Shown piece by piece: positions 25,499 to 33,300 of a stretch of DNA of 64,000 nucleotides. Each line of letters opens with the position of its first letter. Within the stretch, counting starts at the first letter, position 1. This DNA is from VFMC01 sp050248155 (GTDB lineage: Bacteria; Actinomycetota; Acidimicrobiia; Acidimicrobiales; Ilumatobacteraceae). The DNA is taken from the NCBI GenBank assembly GCA_050248155.1, contig JBFWSW010000007.1:59428-123427 (forward strand), written 5' to 3'. Under the pieces are notes generated by a model. The model did no database searches and had not been told where the DNA came from. It saw only the letters and a list, made by a program, of their open reading frames with translations. Made by a program: the position numbers and the translations under genes.

Positions 25499-26944
25499 AT
25501 GGGGGCCATGGAGTCACGCACCAAGATCGTCGCGACGCTCGGACCCGCCAGCGAAGGGCCCGACGTGCTCGATGCACTGCTGCGAGCAGGTGTGGCCGTG
25601 GTGCGCCTCAACCTCTCGCACGGCTCGATCGACGAGCACATCGCGCGGTTGCACGCGGTGCGCGCAGCCGAGCAACGCACCGGGCAGGTCGTCGGGGTGC
25701 TGGCGGACCTGCCCGGTCCGAAGGTGCGGGCCGGCCAGCTCCCGGACTCGGGTGTCACGCTCGAGGCAGGACGGACGCTGGTGCTGCGCGCCGGAACCGG
25801 GCCGAGCACGGCCGAGTTGTTCCATGTGAACTACCCGACCCTCCTGCACGACCTCCATGCGGGCGACCGGGTCGTCATCGCCGACGGTGCGATCTCGCTG
25901 CAGGTCGAGCAGGTCGACCGCGACCAGGCGATCACCCGCGTCATCACGGGTGGCAACACGCAGGGGCGGCCCGGCGTCCACATCCCCGCCGAACGGCTGC
26001 GCCTGCGCACGCCGACCGAGGAGGACCTGCGGCTCGCGCTGGTGATGGCGGAGGAGGGGGTCGACTTCCTCGCCGTGTCGTTCGTGCGGGCGGCCGCCGA
26101 TCTGGCTGCCGTGCGCGACGCGGTCCACCCCTACCGGCCGCACCTCGTCGCCAAGATCGAGACGCTGCCGGCGGTGTCGGCGCTCGAGGAGATCACGAGC
26201 GAGGCGGACGCGATCATGGTCGCCCGCGGCGATCTCGGCATCGAGTGCCCACTGGAGGACGTTCCCCACTTGCAGAAGCGGATCGTCCGGCACTGCGTCG
26301 AGGTCGGCGTGCCCGTCATCACGGCGACGCAGATGCTCGAGAGCATGATCGTCGCCCCGGCGCCGACGCGCGCCGAGGTGAGCGACATCGCCAACGCCGT
26401 CTTCGACGGCACCGATGCGCTCATGCTGTCTGCCGAGACCGCGATCGGCCACGATCCCGTCGGGGTGGTCGACGCGATGGTGCGCATCGCCGAGCGCGCC
26501 GAGATCGAGGCGAGCTACGCCGCCTGGGGCAGCCGGCTCGGGCGCATCCAACGTCGCCAGTGGCCGGAGGGGGCCGAGCGGATCACGATGGCGATCACCC
26601 ACGCGGCCGGGCTGGCCGCGGTCGACGCCGGCGTCGACGCGATCCTGTGCTGTACCCAGTCGGGGCGCACGACGCGGGCGATGGCGCGCTTCCGCCCCAC
26701 GCCGCAGCTCATCGGGCTGTCTCCCGATCCGCGGACGGTGCGCACGATGACGTTGTCATGGGGCGTGGTCCCCCTCGAGGTCGACACCTACCGCTCGACC
26801 GACGAGCTGGTCTGGTTCGCGGTCGAGACTGCCGTTCGCCGCGAGCTCGTCAAGCCGGGCGAGGTGGTGCTCGTGCTCGCCGGCGCGCCCGATCGAGTCG
26901 GAGGTCCGGCCACCGACGTGCTGCGCATCGTGCAGGTCTCGTGA
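25499..26944 (+). CDS. pyk: Pyruvate kinase
   Basis: A 481-residue glycolytic enzyme making pyruvate and ATP from phosphoenolpyruvate. TKIVATLGPAS, RLNLSHGSIDEH, LADLPGPKVRAG, VAKIETLPAV (catalytic Lys), MVARGDLGIE and TATQMLESM are intact. The C-terminal allosteric domain has CCTQSGRTTRAMARFRP. ATG 25499 is used; ATG 25508 (MESRTK) is plausible. It overlaps the next hydrolase by GTGA. Confidence 0.96.
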   Translation: MGAMESRTKIVATLGPASEGPDVLDALLRAGVAVVRLNLSHGSIDEHIARLHAVRAAEQRTGQVVGVLADLPGPKVRAGQLPDSGVTLEAGRTLVLRAGTGPSTAELFHVNYPTLLHDLHAGDRVVIADGAISLQVEQVDRDQAITRVITGGNTQGRPGVHIPAERLRLRTPTEEDLRLALVMAEEGVDFLAVSFVRAAADLAAVRDAVHPYRPHLVAKIETLPAVSALEEITSEADAIMVARGDLGIECPLEDVPHLQKRIVRHCVEVGVPVITATQMLESMIVAPAPTRAEVSDIANAVFDGTDALMLSAETAIGHDPVGVVDAMVRIAERAEIEASYAAWGSRLGRIQRRQWPEGAERITMAITHAAGLAAVDAGVDAILCCTQSGRTTRAMARFRPTPQLIGLSPDPRTVRTMTLSWGVVPLEVDTYRSTDELVWFAVETAVRRELVKPGEVVLVLAGAPDRVGGPATDVLRIVQVS

Positions 26945-27738
26945 CCGCCGGATCCTCGCCCGAGCTCCCCACGATCTGGGCCGACGAGGCCGGCCCGCTC
27001 GGTGCTCCGCTCGTCGTGCTCGTGCACGGGTCGATGGATCGGTCGTCCGGCATGTTGAAGCTCAGCCGCGTCCTCGACGGGCACAGCCGGGTGTGCCGCT
27101 ACGACCGACGCGGCTACGGGCGGTCGACCCCGCCGCACGGCAGCCACCCGGGCCCGTTCAGCATGGCCGATCAGGTCGCCGACCTCGTCGAGCTGATGGC
27201 GGGGCGGCGAGCCGTCCTCGTCGGCCACAGCTACGGCGGCAACGTGGCGCTGGCGACGGCCGAGCGCCACCCGCAGCTCGTGAGCGCCGTGGCCATCTAC
27301 GAGACCCCTGCCTCGTGGATGCCGTGGTGGCCAGGGAGCACGGCCGGCAGCGCGGCAGCGTCGAGCCCGGACGCACCGGAGGATGCGGCCGAGCGGTTCA
27401 TGCGCCGGATGATCGGCGACGAGCGTTGGGAGGCGCTGCCCGAACGCACCAGATCGACCCGCCGTCGCGAAGGCGCCGCGCTCGTCGGCGAGCTGACCGA
27501 CCTGCGCGACCACGTACCCTGGACGCCCGAGGGCATCCGGGTGCCGGTGCTGGCCGGGATCGGCACGGGAGCCGCCCCGCACCACCGGCGCGGGATGCAG
27601 TGGATGGCCGAGGTGATCCCTGGTGCGCGGCTCGTCGAGCTGGCCGGCTGCCGGCACGATGCGCCGCTCAGCCACCCTGCGCTGTTCGCCGCAGAGCTCG
27701 TCCAGCCCCTGCTCAGGGAATCGTCGTCGGCGACGTGA
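26941..27738 (+). CDS. Alpha/beta hydrolase
   Basis: A 265-residue hydrolase coupled to pyk by a GTGA overlap. VVLVHGSMDRSSGM, CRYDRRGYGRS and VGHSYGGNVAL (nucleophile Ser) are clear. CRHDAPLSHP gives the His. The cap region is Trp/Pro-rich. The Asp position expected before the His is weak (GIGTGAAPHH), so activity should not be assumed. Substrate unknown. The 3' end overlaps the convergent membrane gene by 26 bases. Confidence 0.82.
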   Translation: MTAGSSPELPTIWADEAGPLGAPLVVLVHGSMDRSSGMLKLSRVLDGHSRVCRYDRRGYGRSTPPHGSHPGPFSMADQVADLVELMAGRRAVLVGHSYGGNVALATAERHPQLVSAVAIYETPASWMPWWPGSTAGSAAASSPDAPEDAAERFMRRMIGDERWEALPERTRSTRRREGAALVGELTDLRDHVPWTPEGIRVPVLAGIGTGAAPHHRRGMQWMAEVIPGARLVELAGCRHDAPLSHPALFAAELVQPLLRESSSAT

Positions 27739-28000
27739 CCCCGGGGACGTCGATCTGGCCCCCGAAGAACTCGCACTCGGTGCTGCCGACCCCGCCGTTG
27801 GCGCGTACTCGGTCGGCGCAGTCCTGCAGGTTCGATCGCTGCGTCCACACGCCGAGCGCGAACCCGGCCAGCACGAGGGTCGTGATGATCTTGTAGGTGA
27901 CGTTCTTGACCGCCGACGCGGCGACGAGCGCGAGGACGACGAAGCCGATGACGATCGCGATCGCGAGGTTCTTCGCGGCGGCGAGGCTCAGGGCCGACAT
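27713..28000 (-). CDS. Small membrane-anchored protein, unknown function
   Basis: A 95-residue protein. ALSLAAAKNLAIAIVIGFVV and NVTYKIITTLVLAGFALGVW give two hydrophobic helices. An exported tail then holds two cysteines (LQDCADR, STECEFF) that could form a disulfide, and ends VPGVTSPTTIP. No family is recognised. ATG 28000 is set by TATGGT 7 bases away on the minus strand. Confidence 0.65.
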   Translation of the reverse strand: MSALSLAAAKNLAIAIVIGFVVLALVAASAVKNVTYKIITTLVLAGFALGVWTQRSNLQDCADRVRANGGVGSTECEFFGGQIDVPGVTSPTTIP

Positions 28001-28007
28001 GGCCGGA

Positions 28008-28024
28008 ACCATAGGCCGTAACGT
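28008..28024. promoter_or_regulatory. Back-to-back -10 elements of two divergent leaderless genes
   Basis: TATGGT (minus, 28013-28008) is 7 bases from ATG 28000. TAACGT (plus, 28019-28024) is 7 bases from GTG 28032. Two transcripts start from a 31-base intergenic gap. Confidence 0.5.
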
Positions 28025-28031
28025 GGCGCGT

Positions 28032-28547
28032 GTGAGTGACCAACACGATGCCGTGCGCCGGCACGGGCAAGATGCTGCGCAGCAGCAGGCGCGACCGATC
28101 GATCTCAGCCCGAGCGGCCCGCCGAGCACGGTGCTCCCGCCTGCCGACCCCGACACCCGGAGCCGGCTCGACGCGGCGCTGCTCGCCGAGCCTGCGACCC
28201 GACGCGACCGCGTGGCCGAGGTGGTCGCCCGTCACCCGCGGTGGCTCGAAGGGTGGGCGACCCTCGGCGATCTCGGCCGCGATCCTGTGGAGCGCTACGC
28301 GGCATATCGAGTCGGGTACCACCGCGGCCTCGACGCGCTGCGGGCGAACGGTTGGCGCGGATCGGGCTACGTGCGCTGGCAGCACCCCTCCAACCGCGGG
28401 TTCCTGCGGTCACTGGCCGGTCTCGGCGCGATGGCCGACGCGATCGGCGAGACGGACGAGGCCGATCGCATCGCCCTGTTCATCCAGCAGCTCGAACCGA
28501 GCGGGCTCCCGCCCGACGTCGTCCCCGCGACACGACCGGTGCCGTGA
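28032..28547 (+). CDS. DUF3151-family protein
   Basis: A 171-residue actinobacterial protein of unknown function. LPPADPDTRSRLDAALL, VARHPRWLEGWATLGD, YAAYRVGYHRGLDALRANGWRG and VRWQHPSNRGFLRSLAGLGAMA match what I recall of the DUF3151 family, which has a TPR-like helical look. GTG 28032 is chosen by the -10 spacing. It overlaps the MobA-like gene by GTGA. Confidence 0.85.
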   Translation: MSDQHDAVRRHGQDAAQQQARPIDLSPSGPPSTVLPPADPDTRSRLDAALLAEPATRRDRVAEVVARHPRWLEGWATLGDLGRDPVERYAAYRVGYHRGLDALRANGWRGSGYVRWQHPSNRGFLRSLAGLGAMADAIGETDEADRIALFIQQLEPSGLPPDVVPATRPVP

Positions 28548-29083
28548 CAGCCGGCGCCGTGCTCGCCGGAGGGGCCAGCCGGCGGATGGGGCGCGACAAG
28601 GCGCTCCTCGAGGTCGAGGGCGTGGCGATGGTGGTGCGTGTGGCTCGCGCGCTCTCGCTCGTCGACTGCCGTCCGGTGATGGTCGTCGGCGGCGACCGGG
28701 TCGAGCTCGAGGCGCTCGGGTTGGACACGGTCCCCGATCGCTGGCCGGGCGAGGGACCACTCGGCGGCATCATCACCGCCCTGGCGGCATCCGGGACGGG
28801 CACGATGGTGGTGGCCTGCGATCTCCCGTGGCTGGAGGCCGGCGCGCTGACCTCGATCCTCACCGCGCCGCCGCCCTTCGACGTCGCCGTCGCTCGCACC
28901 GACCGGCTCGAACCCCTCTGCGCGTACTGGACATCGACGGCCCTCCCGGTCCTCGCGGATCGCTTCGCAGCGGGGGAGCGGGCCGTTCATCGGGTGCTCG
29001 ACGACCTCTCGGTGCACGTCGTCGACGTCGACCCGTCCGCGCTGCGCAACGTGAACGAGCCCGGAGATCTGCCGGCCGTGTGA
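28544..29083 (+). CDS. MobA-like nucleotidyltransferase (molybdenum cofactor guanylyltransferase family)
   Basis: A 179-residue NTP-transferase. LAGGASRRMGRDKALLEVEG is the nucleotide-binding start, then GEGPLGGIITAL and VACDLPWLEAG with the metal-binding Asp. It is shorter than E. coli MobA. No other molybdopterin genes are in the window, so the product could also transfer to another acceptor. It overlaps the DUF3151 stop by 4 bases. Confidence 0.82.
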   Translation: MTAGAVLAGGASRRMGRDKALLEVEGVAMVVRVARALSLVDCRPVMVVGGDRVELEALGLDTVPDRWPGEGPLGGIITALAASGTGTMVVACDLPWLEAGALTSILTAPPPFDVAVARTDRLEPLCAYWTSTALPVLADRFAAGERAVHRVLDDLSVHVVDVDPSALRNVNEPGDLPAV

Positions 29084-29093
29084 GCCCACCGGG

Positions 29094-29099
29094 TAGCGT
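29094..29099 (+). promoter_or_regulatory. -10 element, leaderless start of the rhodanese gene
   Basis: TAGCGT followed by 7 bases and ATG 29107. Confidence 0.45.
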
Positions 29100-29106
29100 G
29101 CCTGGC

Positions 29107-29430
29107 ATGACGATCCGGGAAGTCGGTGCCGACGAGCTCGAGGCGGCGCTCGCGGGTGGCGCTCGTCTCGTCGACGTGCGCGAGATCGGCGAGTACGTCG
29201 CGGGTCACGTCCCCGAGGCGCTGCTGGTGCCGCTCGGCGAGGTGCCCGACCGCGTCGACGAGTTGCGCGGCGAAGGTCCGGCCTACGTCATCTGCCGCTC
29301 CGGGGCGCGCAGCATGCGCGCCTGCGAGTTCCTGGCAACCCGAGGGATCGAGGCGATCAACGTGGCGGGCGGCACCCTCGCCTGGATCGACAGCGGACGA
29401 GACGTGGTCGAGGGAGATCAGCCCGCGTGA
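29107..29430 (+). CDS. Rhodanese-domain protein
   Basis: A 107-residue single rhodanese domain. GARLVDVREIGEYVAGHVPEA is the first signature. YVICRSGARSMRA carries the catalytic Cys loop, followed by NVAGGTLAW. It transfers sulfur or handles persulfide, with the acceptor unknown. RNase D follows after 16 bases. Confidence 0.92.
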   Translation: MTIREVGADELEAALAGGARLVDVREIGEYVAGHVPEALLVPLGEVPDRVDELRGEGPAYVICRSGARSMRACEFLATRGIEAINVAGGTLAWIDSGRDVVEGDQPA

Positions 29431-29446
29431 CGGACGGGTGGCGCGC

Positions 29447-30595
29447 GTGACGCATCGCTGGATCGCGAGCGACGACGAGCTCGCCGAGGTCATCGACATC
29501 CTCGTTGCCGAACCCCGCTACGCGATCGACACCGAGTTCCACCGCGAGCGCACGTACTACCCGAAGCTCGCCCTCGTCCAATTGGCCTGGCGCGACCAGA
29601 TCGTCCTCGTCGACCCCCTGGCGATCGACGTCGCCGCGCTGCGCAGGCTGTTCGCCGCGCCGGCCGTGGCGGTCTTCCACGCCGCCCAGCAGGACCTCGA
29701 CGTGTTGACCCAGACCTGCGGCGCCGTCCCGGAGCGACTGTTCGACACCCAGCTGGCGGCCGGCTTCACCGGCTACAGCACACCGTCGTTGCTGTCGCTC
29801 CTGCAGTCCGAGCTCTCGGTGGTCGCGTCGAAGGGGGACCGACTGACCGACTGGTTGCGGCGTCCGCTCACGCCCGAGCAGCAGGACTACGCCGCGGGCG
29901 ACGTCGCCCATCTCCTCGAACTGCACGACATCCTGACCGCCGAGCTGCTGTCGCTCGGCCGGCTCGACTGGGCGCTCGACGCGTGCGAGGAGCTGCGCAC
30001 CCGCCCGACCGGTGCGATCGACCCCGAGCAGGCGTGGTTGCGGCTGAAGGACGTGCGCATCCTGAAGGCGAAAGCCCGGGGTGTCGCCCAATCGGTGACC
30101 GCGTGGCGCGAACGTCGGGCCGCCGCGGTCGACGTCCCCGTCCGCCAGATCCTCCCCGACCTCGCGATCCTCGGCATCGCCCAGAAGCACCCGTCGACCC
30201 CCGCCGAGCTGGCCCAGGCCCGAGGCGTCGAGGAACGGCACGCCCGCGGCGCGATGGGGGCCGAGATCCTCGCCGCCGTCGCCGAGGGGATGCGCCGCGA
30301 CGTGCAGATGCCCTCGCCCGACGCCGACGACCTCGAACGGTCGCTGCGTCCGGCGGTCGCGCTCATCTCGGCGTGGGTCAGCGAGGTGGCGCGCACCGAG
30401 CGCATCGACACCGCGCTCCTCGCGACCCGAGCCGACCTCGTCGCGTTGCTGCGCGGCGACGAGGACGCGCGGCTGGCGCGCGGCTGGCGCGGCGAACTGC
30501 TCGGTGATGGCATCCGCCGCCTGCTCGAGGGCCGAGCCGGGCTCACCTTCGACCGGCGCGGCAGCCTGCGCCTCATCGACATCCCGTCGCCCTGA
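29447..30595 (+). CDS. rnd: Ribonuclease D family 3'-5' exonuclease
   Basis: A 382-residue DEDDy exonuclease for 3' trimming of tRNA or other structured RNA. IDTEFHRERTY (DxE), HAAQQDLDVL (Asp) and QDYAAGDVAHLL (Tyr and Asp) give the active site in the first 190 residues. An HRDC domain follows (LPDLAILGIAQKHPSTPAELAQARGV), then a second helical region. GTG 29447 or 29438 both fit. It converges on the ParA gene with a 22-base gap. Confidence 0.9.
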   Translation: MTHRWIASDDELAEVIDILVAEPRYAIDTEFHRERTYYPKLALVQLAWRDQIVLVDPLAIDVAALRRLFAAPAVAVFHAAQQDLDVLTQTCGAVPERLFDTQLAAGFTGYSTPSLLSLLQSELSVVASKGDRLTDWLRRPLTPEQQDYAAGDVAHLLELHDILTAELLSLGRLDWALDACEELRTRPTGAIDPEQAWLRLKDVRILKAKARGVAQSVTAWRERRAAAVDVPVRQILPDLAILGIAQKHPSTPAELAQARGVEERHARGAMGAEILAAVAEGMRRDVQMPSPDADDLERSLRPAVALISAWVSEVARTERIDTALLATRADLVALLRGDEDARLARGWRGELLGDGIRRLLEGRAGLTFDRRGSLRLIDIPSP

Positions 30596-30617
30596 GCCGG
30601 GCCGGCCGGACCGCGGT

Positions 30618-31370
30618 TCAGCGGATGGTGCGGCGGAGCTTGTTCCACAGCGCGTCGAACGCCGCCGACACGTCGGCGCTGCGTGCGCCGTAGGCGTGGA
30701 TCGGCCGGCGCTCGCCCGTCGCCTGGTTGACGATGACCCGCTGGGGGACGGCCGGGTGCCACACCGCGCGCTTGCCGACGATGCGGGTGAGCTCGTCGTA
30801 ACGGCGGTCGGCCTCACCGCTCACCGCCGGCACCTTGTTGACGATGACGCCGCTCAGCTCGAGATCGGCGTTGTGCGCATCCCAGACGTCGTCGATGAGG
30901 TCGGCCACGCCGCTGATGCCGCGCAGCCCGAGCGCCGACGGCTCGACGACGATGACGGCATGGTCGGCGGCCGTCAAGCCGTTCGCCGTGAGGTTGCCGA
31001 GCGACGGCGGGCAGTCGATCAGCACGGCGTGGTAATCGTCGGCCACCTCGGCGAGCGCCGTGCGCAGGCGGGCCGGCGAGCCGCTGTCGCGGGCCTGGAG
31101 ACGATCGGATGCGGGCAGCACGTCGATCTGCTCGTCCCAATGCGACGGCACGATCGCGCTCGACGCCCTGGTGCGCACGAGGACCTCTGCCGTCGACGTC
31201 TCGACCTCCCTCGGGTCGAGTCCGAGCACCCAGGTCGCCGAACCCTGCGGATCGAGGTCGACCACCAGCACCCGGTAGCCGCCGCGCGCGGCCGCCGAGG
31301 CGAGTCCGAGGGTCACGGTGGTCTTGCCGACCCCGCCCTTCTGGTTGAGCAGCGCCACCGTACGAGTCAT
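30618..31370 (-). CDS. ParA-family ATPase, orphan
   Basis: A 250-residue deviant-Walker ATPase. LLNQKGGVGKTTVTLGLA (Walker A with signature Lys), VVDLDPQGSAT and IDCPPSLGNLT are textbook. ALGLRGISGVADLIDDV and VIVNKVPA follow. No ParB or parS site is seen beside it, so it is unlikely to be the chromosomal segregation ParA and may position another cargo. Its ATG overlaps the upstream GH13 stop (coupled translation). Confidence 0.9.
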   Translation of the reverse strand: MTRTVALLNQKGGVGKTTVTLGLASAAARGGYRVLVVDLDPQGSATWVLGLDPREVETSTAEVLVRTRASSAIVPSHWDEQIDVLPASDRLQARDSGSPARLRTALAEVADDYHAVLIDCPPSLGNLTANGLTAADHAVIVVEPSALGLRGISGVADLIDDVWDAHNADLELSGVIVNKVPAVSGEADRRYDELTRIVGKRAVWHPAVPQRVIVNQATGERRPIHAYGARSADVSAAFDALWNKLRRTIR

Positions 31371-32983
31371 GGCTGCATTGTGCCAGCAGCCCTGCCGACG
31401 ATCGCAGTGCGGCCGTCCACCCGGTCGACGGTCGTGCCGACCAGCGCGCGGTCGCTCGCCGCGTCGACCGCCACCCGCCCGACGGTCGAGCCGACGAGGT
31501 TCGCCGGCTCGTCACCGAGGTTCAGGACGATGGTCCAGTCGTCGCCGCGACGGTAGGCGAGCACCTCGTCGCCGGGCACGTCGAGCCACTCGAACGACCC
31601 CGTCTGCAGCGCGGCATGCGCCCTGCGCAGGTGCAGCACGGTCCGATAGACGTGCAGGATCGAGTCCGGGTCGTCGCGCATCGACGCCACGTTGCGAGTT
31701 GCCGCTTCGGGAGGGAACGGCAGCCACGGCTCGGCGGGCCACCCGCGCAGCGGCTCGGCGGTCCAGGGGATCGGCGCCCGGCAGCCGTCGCGCCCGCCTG
31801 GGTCGACGACGCGGTCCTCGGGCACGACGGCGTCGAGCAGGCCGAGGCACTCGCCCATGTACAGGAACGGCGTCCCCGGCAAGGTGAGCAGCAGCACGGC
31901 CATGACGCGGGCGAAGCGCTCGTCGCCACCGTGGCGCTGCCGGTGGCGGGGGGCGTCGTGGTTCGAGAACGTCCAGGTTGGCCAGGCGCCGACCGGTTGC
32001 AACTGGGCGAGCGTGGCATCGATGCGCTCGCGCAGGGCCCGAGCAGTCGGCTGCGTCCAGAAGAACCGGAAGTTGAAGCTCATGTGCAGCTCGTCGCCCT
32101 GGCCGTAGTAGCGGGCGATCGCCGCTTCGTCGAGCAGGTACACCTCGCCGACGGAGGTGCGGTCGCCCGGGTACTCGTCGAGCACGGCGCGCACGCGGCG
32201 CAGCCGATCGTGGGTCTTCGGGACGTCGTTGAGCGGCACGTGCGAGCGCCCGGCGGCCACGTGGTCGTCCGGATCGTCGACGTCGAGGTCGTGGCCGATC
32301 ATGTGCACGACGTCCATCCGGAACCCGTCGATGCCCCGGTCGAGCCAGAAGCGCAGCGTGTCGAGCATCGCCGCCTCGACCTCGGGCACGTCCCACTCGA
32401 GGTCGGGTTGGTGCACGGTGAAGTTGCGCAGGTAGTACTGGCCGCGCGGCTCGTCGTACTGCCAGGCGGTGTCGCCCGGCGGGAAGGCCGCCATCCAGTT
32501 GTTCGCGGGCTGATCGCGCCACACGTACCAGTCGGCCCGCTGGTTGTCGCGGCTCGACCGGCTCTCGGCGAACCAGGGGTGCTCGTCGCTCGTGTGGTTG
32601 GGCACCCAGTCGAGCAGCACCTTGATGCCGCGCGCGTGCGCCGCCGCGATGAGGTCGTCCATGTCGGCCAGCGTGCCGAACAGGGGATCGATGTCGCAGT
32701 AGTCGCTCACGTCGTACCCGAAGTCGGCCATCGGTGACCGGAAGCACGGGGAGATCCACACAGCGTCCACACCCAGCCACTCCACGTGCTCGAGGTGCTC
32801 GGTGATCCCGCGCAGCGTCCCGACGCCGCATGCGTCACGTCCGGGCGCGGTGTGCTCGGCGAAGCTGCGCGGGTAGATCTGGTAGACCACTGCGCGCTGC
32901 CACCAGGGTCGCTCGGGCGAGGCCGCGTCCTCCGGGTCGCCGTTCGGGGCCTCGTGCAGGCCTTCCTGCGGGTCTGGTATCAC
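31367..32983 (-). CDS. GH13-family glycosidase (alpha-glucosidase/oligo-1,6-glucosidase type)
   Basis: A 538-residue cytoplasmic (no signal) alpha-glucosidase. VYQIYPRSF opens the barrel. DWVPNHTSDEHPWF is conserved region I. GFRMDVVH holds the nucleophile Asp224, VGEVYLL the acid Glu280, and FSNHDAPR the third carboxylate Asp343. A C-terminal beta domain ends the protein. Probable substrates are maltose, isomaltose, sucrose or trehalose-like sugars. The GTG 32983 start has AGGAGG 9 bases upstream. It is cotranscribed with the ParA gene. Confidence 0.93.
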   Translation of the reverse strand: MIPDPQEGLHEAPNGDPEDAASPERPWWQRAVVYQIYPRSFAEHTAPGRDACGVGTLRGITEHLEHVEWLGVDAVWISPCFRSPMADFGYDVSDYCDIDPLFGTLADMDDLIAAAHARGIKVLLDWVPNHTSDEHPWFAESRSSRDNQRADWYVWRDQPANNWMAAFPPGDTAWQYDEPRGQYYLRNFTVHQPDLEWDVPEVEAAMLDTLRFWLDRGIDGFRMDVVHMIGHDLDVDDPDDHVAAGRSHVPLNDVPKTHDRLRRVRAVLDEYPGDRTSVGEVYLLDEAAIARYYGQGDELHMSFNFRFFWTQPTARALRERIDATLAQLQPVGAWPTWTFSNHDAPRHRQRHGGDERFARVMAVLLLTLPGTPFLYMGECLGLLDAVVPEDRVVDPGGRDGCRAPIPWTAEPLRGWPAEPWLPFPPEAATRNVASMRDDPDSILHVYRTVLHLRRAHAALQTGSFEWLDVPGDEVLAYRRGDDWTIVLNLGDEPANLVGSTVGRVAVDAASDRALVGTTVDRVDGRTAIVGRAAGTMQP

Positions 32984-33051
32984 TGCCGAACCCTCCTGGT
33001 GGCAGGTAGCATGGTGTCCAATGTCAGTTCACTAGGTTCGGGAGCCCTCCC

Positions 33052-33246
33052 ATGAAGAAGGGTCGTCATCGCCGCTTCGAAGAAGCGCGCAAGTTGAAGC
33101 AAGCCGGTCCCAGCGCATTCGATCTGGGGTTCGGTGGCAATGGTCACCACGAGCGTACCCAGGACGACGAGTACGCAGAGCTTGCTGAGAAGTACGGCGT
33201 CACGTTCGAAGAGGACGATGACGAGGACGACGACCTCGAGGACTGA
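33052..33246 (+). CDS. Small protein with basic head and poly-acidic tail
   Basis: A 64-residue protein with no known family. MKKGRHRRFEEARKLKQ is strongly basic, GPSAFDLGFGG is a hinge, and the last 14 residues are almost all Asp/Glu. Codon use matches the neighbours. GGGAG sits 7 bases before the ATG and TAGCAT at about 33009 could be its -10. The dipolar design suggests nucleic-acid or ribosome contact (inference). It is divergent to the GH13 gene. Confidence 0.7.
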   Translation: MKKGRHRRFEEARKLKQAGPSAFDLGFGGNGHHERTQDDEYAELAEKYGVTFEEDDDEDDDLED

Positions 33247-33300
33247 CCGCGCCTTCGCCACCGCTCGGCACCCGGCCGGTGCGCACCATCCCCCCAGCTC

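Noticed and set aside
30618..31370. Chromosomal parAB-parS origin region
   Set aside because: No parB, parS 16-mers, dnaA, gidB or rpmH nearby; neighbours are metabolic genes.
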